Assembly (NCBI RefSeq): GCF_014695585.1 | Contig: NZ_JACJON010000068.1 | Coordinates: forward strand, 248,001-312,000 | Reading direction: 5' to 3' | DNA: 64,000 bases | From: Microcoleus sp. FACHB-831 | Lineage (GTDB): Bacteria > Cyanobacteriota > Cyanobacteriia > Cyanobacteriales > FACHB-T130 | In this document: one piece after another, positions 57,995 through 64,000 of the stretch | Layout of the letters: the number at the start of each line of letters is the position of its first letter | How positions within the stretch are numbered: position 1 is the first letter of the stretch | Notes under the pieces: model-generated | Seen by the model: only the letters and a program-made list of their open reading frames with translations | What the model was told of the DNA's origin: nothing | Database searches by the model: none | Program-made: the position numbers and the translations under genes

Positions 57995-58032
57995 AAGAAT
58001 TCTTAATTTTATATATAAAATTAAGAATTCTT
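57995..58032. repeat. Perfect 38-bp palindrome between nusA and ylxR
   Basis: AAGAATTCTTAATTTTATA and its exact complement, with no spacer, begin 3 bp after the nusA stop. In RNA it would form a long AU-rich hairpin, possibly a terminator or an RNase III processing site splitting the operon. No single mismatch occurs in 19 pairs. Confidence 0.9.
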
Positions 58033-58092
58033 AAAAAGTCACAGCGGCGGTCGGCATAACTTTGACAGTTGAGGATATCCTTCCGATTTTCT

Positions 58093-58428
58093 ATGCAACC
58101 TAACTATCGGCGATGTGTAAGTTGCCGCAAAGTGGCACCAAAACAGTCTTTTTGGCGTATTGTCAGAGTCTATCCATCTAGACAGCTACAATTAGACCAA
58201 GGGATGGGGCGCTCTGCTTACCTTTGTCCCCAGGCGAACTGTTTAGGAGCGGCTAGGAAAAAGAATCGGTTGGGAAACACGCTAAAAGCCCCGGTTCCAG
58301 AAGAACTGTATCAAAGCTTATGGCAGCGTCTAGCCGAGAAGCAAGACGGTGGATGTGAAAGCGGAGGGGAAACCTTCCGCCTTGCGTCAGACGCCACCCA
58401 CGTCAAACAATCGTTAAAATCAAAATAA
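58093..58428 (+). CDS. ylxR: YlxR (RnpM) RNA-binding protein
   Basis: 111 residues. The family motif NYRRCVSCRKVAPKQSFWRI is followed by GRSAYLCPQANCLGAARKKN. YlxR binds RNA and modulates RNase P in other bacteria. A frame start at 58069 exists but the ATG at 58093 (MQPNYRRCVSC) fits the family. The C-terminal extension is Ser/Gly-rich. It belongs to the nusA-infB operon. Confidence 0.95.
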   Translation: MQPNYRRCVSCRKVAPKQSFWRIVRVYPSRQLQLDQGMGRSAYLCPQANCLGAARKKNRLGNTLKAPVPEELYQSLWQRLAEKQDGGCESGGETFRLASDATHVKQSLKSK

Positions 58429-58760
58429 AGATGTAAATTTAAATTGTTCTCATGGAGGCTAGTCAGTGTCAAAATAGAAATCAAGCCATTGTTAAAGCAA
58501 CGTCAGGCAGAGAGTCGGGAAAACCGCCCCAGTTTTTTAAAGATTTGTGCCAGATTAGAGAAGAAGTGTTTTGCGCTTCTAGGGGCAGCCAGCTGGCTTG
58601 CTGTGAATAGGCCCGCTTTGATCGGTTTCTTATCCATTATTTAAATACGCCGTTTTCGGCTAAGGGGTTAAACCCATTAGGCAGTAGGCAGAGGAGCAAA
58701 GGGTCGTTCAAGCATCTAGTCATAGCGTGACAACTGGTAGGTACGACGGGGAAAGAGTGC
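58429..58760. other. Spacer between ylxR and infB
   Basis: 332 bp. A TTG frame at 58444-58644 gives 66 residues (ending ALIGFLSII) without family resemblance; it may be a relic, but I do not call it. The infB start lacks a strong nearby ribosome binding site. Confidence 0.4.
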
Positions 58761-61700
58761 ATGAACAACGGCAAAGTGAGAATTTACGAGTTATCAAAAG
58801 AATTGAACTTGGACAATAAAGACATCTTGGGAATTTGCGATCAGCTCAACATTGCGGTCAAAAGCCACAGCAGTACAATTACAGAATCAGAGGCGGAGCG
58901 TATTCGCAGCCTAGCAGCAGAAAAACAATCAGAGCGTCAGGCGGCTGCCGCAAAACGGGTTGGGACTGCTGGCGGAGCGGACAAAAAATCTGGGCCATCA
59001 TCCGGGAACAGCAATCAACATAAGCAGCAAATTCTGCAAATAAAGCATAAGTCTGGGTCCGGTTCCGGTTCTAACTCCAAACAGCCGGGGGCTGCTAAAC
59101 TTGCTAGCCCACCATCACCGCCAAGCAAACAGCACACCGCCTCACCTTCACCTATGAAGCAGACGACACTTACTCGCCCAGTGCGTAGCAGCAATCAGGA
59201 TGCTAACCCGACAAGTGCACCTGTAGAAGAATTGGAAGAATCACAGGAAATTCCAGAAATGGAGGCTTTTGTTGAAGAAAGTCCTAGCCAACCGGAAATT
59301 GCCGCCAAGCCCCTAGCTGAACCTCCCGTTAGGCCTGTAGCAGAATCATCTGCGCCAGCTATATTTGAGCGTCCGGTTCTGAAACGAGCTAATGCACAGG
59401 CAGCGCCTAGCAGCCGCGCTCCTAGCCCATCGGCCGGAGAGCCGAAGGTAAGCCAACCAGAAACAAAACCTCTAGAAACAAGACCTGTTGTTGCCAAAAA
59501 ACCGACTCCTAAACCAGAGCCGGGGGTTGATACCAAAGTTTCTGAATCTCCGCAACCAGTCTCAGACCTGCAAAGACCTCAGAAAAAGGTACGTGCTGTA
59601 GGAGGGGTTACTCCACCTGTAAGGGATTCACAAAAACCAGATGTAGTCAAGATATCGCCTAGACCAGTTCGGCTTCAGGATGATTCAAGACTAGATAGAT
59701 CGAGTGTTGAGATTGATGAAAACGACAAAGGTACAAACGAGCCTGAGTTACTAGAGCTAGAGCTAAAGCGTCCTAACCCACCTCGCCCAGCAAAAACTAA
59801 AAAAGCTTGGGAGGAAGAGGAAGAAGATCCGGATATTGCTAACAAGAATAAGGCGGCTAGTAAAGTCAAGCGTCGTCCTGCCATAGTTGATGAGGACGAT
59901 GATGATTTTGCCAGCGACCTAGAGGATCTGCCAGAAACAGTTGTGGTAAGCCTCTCCGTTGCCCGTCCTCCAAAACCCAAAGGACGCCCAGGACAACCAA
60001 TAGCGCCTGCGGCAATACAGGCACCGGGAGCAAGCAGGGCTAGAAAACCAGGGCATAAGACCGCTGGCGATACAAGCAATTCGCGAGATACGCGACGCGG
60101 CGGCCAAAAGAATAACGTGGTCGAACGTCCGGAAAAAGTTGTACTGACAGGCAGCATGAGTCTCCGGGAACTGGCTGAAGCTTTGGCTGTGCCAGAAACA
60201 GAGATTATCAAGAAGCTCTTCTTTAAAGGCATGGCTGTCAACATTACCCAAACCCTGGATGTCGAGACTGCCAAAATGGTGGCCGAAGAACTGGATGTTG
60301 AAGTCGAAATCGCCCAAGAACAATCACAAGCTATACAGACCGTATGGGTAACTGAGGAAGACCTGGAAAGCCTCCAGCGCCGACCGCCAGTGGTGACGAT
60401 AATGGGGCACGTCGATCATGGTAAAACTAGCCTACTTGATGCTATCCGGGAAACCAAGGTGGCACAGGGAGAAGCAGGTGGTATTACTCAACATATCGGT
60501 GCTTATCATGTGGATGTCGAGCATGAAGGCAAAAAAGAACAAATAGTCTTCCTGGATACACCTGGTCACGAAGCCTTCACCGCTATGCGGGCACGGGGCG
60601 CAAAAGTGACCGACATTGCCATCCTAGTAGTGGCGGCTGATGATGGAGTCCAACCTCAAACGGTAGAAGCTATCAGCCATGCCAAAGCAGCCGAAGTGCC
60701 CATTGTTGTGGCAATTAACAAAATCGATAAAGCGGACGCGCAACCAGACCGCGTTAAACAGGAATTGACCGAATATGGTCTTGTTGCGGAAGAGTGGGGC
60801 GGCGACACAATCATGGTGCCTGTGAGTGCCCTTCAAAAGGAAAATTTGGATACGCTCCTAGAGATGATTCTGCTAGTCGCCGAAGTGGCTGAACTTGGGG
60901 CTAACCCAGACCGGGAAGCTAAAGGCACGGTGATTGAAGCCCATCTTGATAAGGCTAAAGGTCCAGTTGCTACTCTGTTGGTACAAAATGGCACTTTAAG
61001 GGTGGGCGATACCCTGGTCGCTGGCTCTGTCTTTGGCAAGGTACGAGCGATGGTAGATGACCGGGGCAAACGGGTCGAAGTTGCTGGGCCATCATGGCCA
61101 GTAGAAGTGCTGGGCCTAAGCGATGTGCCTGCTGCGGGAGATGAGTTTGAGGTGTACGAGAGCGAGAAAGAAGCACGCTCAATCGCTTCGGACAGATCCG
61201 ATCAGCAACGCCAGTCTCGCCTGCAACAAGTAATGGCGTCCCGCCGCGTCACCCTTAATACCCTTTCTCAACAGGCTAAAGAAGGAGAACTTAAGGAACT
61301 CAACTTAATTCTCAAGGCAGATGTTCAAGGCTCGCTAGAGGCTCTTCTCGGAGCGCTCAAACAGCTACCTCAAAATGAAGTGCAAATCCGAGTTTTGTTG
61401 TCTGCTCCAGGTGAAATCACCGAAACTGACGTTGACTTAGCCGCAGCTTCCGGTGCTGTAATTGTGGGCTTCAACACGACTCTAGCCACTGGTGCTAGAC
61501 AAGCGGCTGACCAAGCGGCTGTCGATGTGCGCGAATACAATATCATCTACAAACTTCTAGATGATATTCAAGGCGCAATGGAAGGTCTGCTGGAACCAGA
61601 GATGGTGGAAGAACCGCTGGGTCAAGTAGAGGTGCGGGCTGTATTCCCAGTGGGCAAAGGAGCCGTCGCTGGTTGCTACGTGCTGTCGGGCAAGGCTATT

Positions 61701-61910
61701 CGTAATTGCCGAGTGCGCGTGCGACGCGGTGGCAAGGTACTCCATGAAGGAGTCCTTGATTCTCTCAAGCGGATGAAGGAGGATAGCAAGGAAGTCAACG
61801 CTGGATTTGAATGCGGCATTGGCCTGGATAAATTCAATGCGTGGGAAGAAGGCGACATCATCGAAACTTATCAGATGGTGAGCAAGCGCCGTACCCTATC
61901 CCCTACTTAA
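58761..61910 (+). CDS. infB: Translation initiation factor IF-2
   Basis: 1049 residues. The long N-terminal region (to about 450) is low complexity, Pro/Ala/Ser/Glu/Lys-rich, as in many cyanobacterial IF-2. The IF2_N domain precedes the G domain, with GHVDHGKTS from residue 549, [11 protein letters not shown] and NKIDKAD, then domains II, III and IV ([20 protein letters not shown]). It loads initiator tRNA on the 30S subunit and joins the 50S. It closes the rimP-nusA-ylxR-infB block and a terminator follows. Confidence 0.98.
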   Translation: MNNGKVRIYELSKELNLDNKDILGICDQLNIAVKSHSSTITESEAERIRSLAAEKQSERQAAAAKRVGTAGGADKKSGPSSGNSNQHKQQILQIKHKSGSGSGSNSKQPGAAKLASPPSPPSKQHTASPSPMKQTTLTRPVRSSNQDANPTSAPVEELEESQEIPEMEAFVEESPSQPEIAAKPLAEPPVRPVAESSAPAIFERPVLKRANAQAAPSSRAPSPSAGEPKVSQPETKPLETRPVVAKKPTPKPEPGVDTKVSESPQPVSDLQRPQKKVRAVGGVTPPVRDSQKPDVVKISPRPVRLQDDSRLDRSSVEIDENDKGTNEPELLELELKRPNPPRPAKTKKAWEEEEEDPDIANKNKAASKVKRRPAIVDEDDDDFASDLEDLPETVVVSLSVARPPKPKGRPGQPIAPAAIQAPGASRARKPGHKTAGDTSNSRDTRRGGQKNNVVERPEKVVLTGSMSLRELAEALAVPETEIIKKLFFKGMAVNITQTLDVETAKMVAEELDVEVEIAQEQSQAIQTVWVTEEDLESLQRRPPVVTIMGHVDHGKTSLLDAIRETKVAQGEAGGITQHIGAYHVDVEHEGKKEQIVFLDTPGHEAFTAMRARGAKVTDIAILVVAADDGVQPQTVEAISHAKAAEVPIVVAINKIDKADAQPDRVKQELTEYGLVAEEWGGDTIMVPVSALQKENLDTLLEMILLVAEVAELGANPDREAKGTVIEAHLDKAKGPVATLLVQNGTLRVGDTLVAGSVFGKVRAMVDDRGKRVEVAGPSWPVEVLGLSDVPAAGDEFEVYESEKEARSIASDRSDQQRQSRLQQVMASRRVTLNTLSQQAKEGELKELNLILKADVQGSLEALLGALKQLPQNEVQIRVLLSAPGEITETDVDLAAASGAVIVGFNTTLATGARQAADQAAVDVREYNIIYKLLDDIQGAMEGLLEPEMVEEPLGQVEVRAVFPVGKGAVAGCYVLSGKAIRNCRVRVRRGGKVLHEGVLDSLKRMKEDSKEVNAGFECGIGLDKFNAWEEGDIIETYQMVSKRRTLSPT

Positions 61911-61928
61911 GAATTAGGGAGACTAGGT

Positions 61929-61970
61929 AGTAGGGAGTGGGGATTAAGAAATTAGTAACCACTCCCTACT
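61929..61970 (+). terminator. Terminator after infB
   Basis: The exact 12-bp arms AGTAGGGAGTGG / CCACTCCCTACT enclose an 18-base loop, 18 bp after the stop. The T run is weak, so it may act as a processing hairpin. Confidence 0.65.
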
Positions 61971-62006
61971 CTATACTCAGCAACATACAGTACCCAGCCC
62001 CAATTT

Positions 62007-62603
62007 ATGCGTTCGTTTTGGTCTGAACCTTTTTTGTGGATTCATCTTGCTGGCTTGACAGCGGTTCCAATTTTTCTGGGGATATGCTTCCTGGGTCTTA
62101 CTGCGGGCGAGCCAATATTGCCGATTTGGTTAGAAATTTTTTTAGTAGCGGTTGTAGGTATTACACCGGTGCTAGGGATGCAAATACTCCGCCCTTTTTA
62201 TATATTCAGTATCCTGGCACTCGCTATAAAGCCAGAGCAGCTGAACGAACAGCAACGACGCCTTTTGTCACAGTTTAAAACTAAAGTAAACCGAGTGGTG
62301 GCAGTTCTAGCAGCTGTTTTCATGCTGTTGGTATTGATACAAATATACGATGCTACACCTGCGGTGGCATCTTTTGCACCTTTTCTACCCCAATCCCACA
62401 ACTTAGGGCTGATGTTGGCTTGTGTGGCGTTTCTTTTAGGCAATTTGTTTTTGCAAATACCCGTTAGCGTGGCTCTCGTAGTGCTAACTGATGAAGCAAA
62501 GTTGGCTGCGACAGAACCCTATGAAGTAGAACGCATATCGCAGGATTTTACTATACCGGGCTGGCGGGTTAATAAAATATTGCCACCTATGGTAGAAGAA
62601 TAA
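62007..62603 (+). CDS. Low-complexity-tail-type membrane protein
   Basis: 198 residues with four to five membrane segments (IHLAGLTAVPIFLGICFLGL, FLVAVVGITPVLGMQILRPF, VVAVLAAVFMLLVLIQI, LMLACVAFLLGNLFLQIPVS). It begins SFWSEPFLWIHLAG. It resembles a cyanobacterial membrane family found just after infB, named for a low-complexity tail that is short here. Function unknown. Confidence 0.78.
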   Translation: MRSFWSEPFLWIHLAGLTAVPIFLGICFLGLTAGEPILPIWLEIFLVAVVGITPVLGMQILRPFYIFSILALAIKPEQLNEQQRRLLSQFKTKVNRVVAVLAAVFMLLVLIQIYDATPAVASFAPFLPQSHNLGLMLACVAFLLGNLFLQIPVSVALVVLTDEAKLAATEPYEVERISQDFTIPGWRVNKILPPMVEE

Positions 62604-62795
62604 TTAAAAATCAGCTCTGTAAAGGCATTTCAAGGTAGGGAAGTGTAAACCTGTAAAGTTGGAATTTTATATTAAAATTGTCTATAAAATGTTGTTTTCC
62701 GCACAACCACTAACAAATTACTGGGCTATGCTAAAAATAGACAGAAAAAGTGGTAACAGACCAGTAAATTTACTATTGCTTAGTGGCAGGTGCAT

Positions 62796-62999
62796 ATGGT
62801 TAGTTCTACAGCTTCATCTAAAGGCGGAGTTTTTGAAGACACCCAAATTTGGGACAGTCTAAAACAAGCGATCGCCTCTAGTTCAGGATTCCAGCGCTGG
62901 GATCTCGAACATGCTGTTGATGACGCAGACAAAGAGTGCAGCCTAGATTATCGAGTTCGCCGCTATTTGCGGGAAACTTTAGAGACGCTGGCTTATTGA
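62796..62999 (+). CDS. Small conserved-looking cyanobacterial protein
   Basis: 67 residues from the ATG at 62796, with GGCAGG 6 bp upstream. It reads MVSSTASSKGGVFEDTQIWD, then SLKQAIASSSGFQRWDLEHA and DYRVRRYLRETLETLAY, a helical acidic protein without membrane segments. An upstream GTG at 62790 is possible. Its composition supports coding, but no family name is recognised. A perfect terminator follows. Confidence 0.65.
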   Translation: MVSSTASSKGGVFEDTQIWDSLKQAIASSSGFQRWDLEHAVDDADKECSLDYRVRRYLRETLETLAY

Positions 63000-63017
63000 T
63001 ATTTATTAGTTATGAGC

Positions 63018-63040
63018 GGAGCCGGAGATGCTCCGGCTCC
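63018..63040. terminator. Terminator between convergent genes
   Basis: The exact 10-bp arms GGAGCCGGAG / CTCCGGCTCC have an ATG loop. It lies between the small plus-strand gene and the minus-strand DUF1400 gene and can serve both. Confidence 0.85.
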
Positions 63041-63061
63041 AGTTTTGAGGGAATTTATTAC

Positions 63062-63589
63062 TCAAAACTTGGGTAAACGCTCTGCCAGCTTACGGAGTTG
63101 ACCAAAAACCTCAGCAAGGCGATCGCCCTCCACCTGAACTTCTGGGGTGGGGTAATTTTCCAACGCTTCAATCAAGGAAATTTTGCCGTCTTTAAGAGCA
63201 GAGCCAACTATGGCAGAGCGTAAAGACTCCCGGTTAGCCGCATTGCCGGGAGTATGAACCACCTGAGAAACGCGATCGAGTATCGATTCTCCGATAGGGC
63301 TAGTCAGCATTGCATATAAAAGAACCGGATTGACTTTGACTTCATTAGTTAGAGCGCGTCGAAGCTCCGAAGGATCTCTCTTTGCCATAGCCAAATAAGC
63401 TCGCAGCGACGGGGAGAGTTCACCAGTTTTGGCAAAAGTAGAGAGTTCTGTAACAGATACAGATTCCCGAAGAATGCGGTATTTCAGTACGACAGAGTCG
63501 GCAGCTTGAGCGTTTTGGCTAAATAGCAAAATCACAGCACTAGCAGTAGAACCTAAGATTAAACGCCGTAATAATAAATTGAAGTTCAT
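63062..63589 (-). CDS. Exported DUF1400 protein
   Basis: 175 residues from the ATG at 63589; a TTG at 63670 would add 27 residues that do not look like a signal. The signal peptide is LLLRRLILGSTASAVILLFS, ending QAAD. DUF1400 occurs at the start of cyanobacterial alpha/beta-hydrolase-like proteins (LKYRILRESVSVTELSTFAK, NPVLLYAMLTSPIGESIL), but here the hydrolase part is absent, so this is the stand-alone form. It ends in a helical segment (VFGQLRKLAERLPKF). Function unknown. Confidence 0.85.
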   Translation of the reverse strand: MNFNLLLRRLILGSTASAVILLFSQNAQAADSVVLKYRILRESVSVTELSTFAKTGELSPSLRAYLAMAKRDPSELRRALTNEVKVNPVLLYAMLTSPIGESILDRVSQVVHTPGNAANRESLRSAIVGSALKDGKISLIEALENYPTPEVQVEGDRLAEVFGQLRKLAERLPKF

Positions 63590-63886
63590 AGTAGAAAGTG
63601 TAAAAATATTGATGTTCTCATATGACGATAATTTAGCAAGATAAGTTGCCGCCTCTGGCTCAAGTAACAATTATGCGCGATGCTCTTATAAGCTATTCAA
63701 ACAGCTTATAAGCTAATAATTATCTAAGATTTGCAGATATGGTAAAGTCTTGCCAATAAGGTACTTGGCTCATACTAACTGCTAAATTTAAATGCGCGAT
63801 CGCGTACTGCTTCAAAGCTCCAACCTTATCCGGATGTCGAATTGCTCGCCCGTAGATTACTTAAAACCATAAAAGCTTTCAACCCC

Positions 63887-64000
63887 ATGACACATAAAGG
63901 TTGGAGTCCTCACTCAAACCGCTCGCTCACCATCCCTTTTCCCCTACCCGTCCGCGCATCGTTACTAACAAACCTGCTGCTTTTGTCTGGCGGCGCGGCG
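63887..64000 (+). CDS. Start of a membrane-type protein, cut by the window end
   Basis: 38 open codons from ATG 63887: MTHKGWSPHSNRSLTIPFPL then PVRASLLTNLLLLSGGAA. A hydrophobic segment begins near the end, as in integral-membrane permeases such as FecCD-type transporters, but too little is present to assign it. No strong ribosome binding site is seen. The gap before it (63590-63886) shows no gene. Confidence 0.45.
   Translation, partial: MTHKGWSPHSNRSLTIPFPLPVRASLLTNLLLLSGGAA

Noticed and set aside
58444-58644. 66-codon frame between ylxR and infB
   Set aside because: TTG start, no family, and not part of the conserved operon.

Overview
The window is a stretch of cyanobacterial chromosome. 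The evidence is the very frequent HIP1 octamer GCGATCGC, the conserved blocks acpP-fabF-tkt, ffh-rpsP-KH-phoH and rimP-nusA-ylxR-infB, heptameric short tandem repeats between genes, and several small protein families known only from cyanobacteria. The large secreted hemagglutinin-CHAT proteins and intergenic hairpin repeats fit a filamentous, Oscillatoria/Microcoleus-like organism. That last step is inference; no rRNA or other taxonomic marker is present.

Layout. 1-3737: fatty-acid and Calvin-cycle housekeeping genes (acpP end, fabF, tkt). 4118-8059: a giant protein with two class III cyclase domains, an AAA ATPase and TPR repeats. 8497-14230 (minus strand): a lipoprotein, then a compact operon of two membrane proteins with cysteine-rich tails, a DUF692/MNIO-type iron enzyme and its partner protein, then a potassium channel. 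14344-18386 (plus): DUF427 protein, ABC-2 permease, GAF histidine kinase, larE. 18489-26103: small secreted and membrane proteins, a methyltransferase-like protein, an alpha/beta hydrolase, and a zinc-type COG0523 GTPase behind a Zur-like box, overlapping a WD40 gene. 26847-30406: ffh, rpsP, KH protein, phoH. 30804-46646 (minus): three huge paralogous exoproteins with a filamentous-hemagglutinin (two-partner secretion) N-terminus, repetitive middle and CHAT caspase-like C-terminus; the third is fused in frame behind a GT2 glycosyltransferase. 46744-55577: a frameshifted methyltransferase, small exported proteins, ACT-malic enzyme, a ClpP-fold serine protease, a peptidoglycan-binding protein and a large membrane protein. 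56172-64000: rimP-nusA-ylxR-infB, small membrane and exported proteins, and a gene start cut by the window end.

The strongest candidate for a little-described system is the 9590-13263 operon. Two paralogous membrane-anchored proteins end in Cys/Ser/Gly or Cys/Gly low-complexity tails with 11 and 6 cysteines. They are followed, with a 10-nt gap and then a 10-nt overlap, by a DUF692 enzyme and a partner protein. DUF692/MNIO enzymes modify cysteines of ribosomal peptides, so the simplest reading is a membrane-tethered, cysteine-modified product, perhaps metal-binding. The MNIO gene also carries a run of nine G near its start, which could make it slip on and off. The second notable region is the three-gene hemagglutinin-CHAT cluster with its GT2 fusion.
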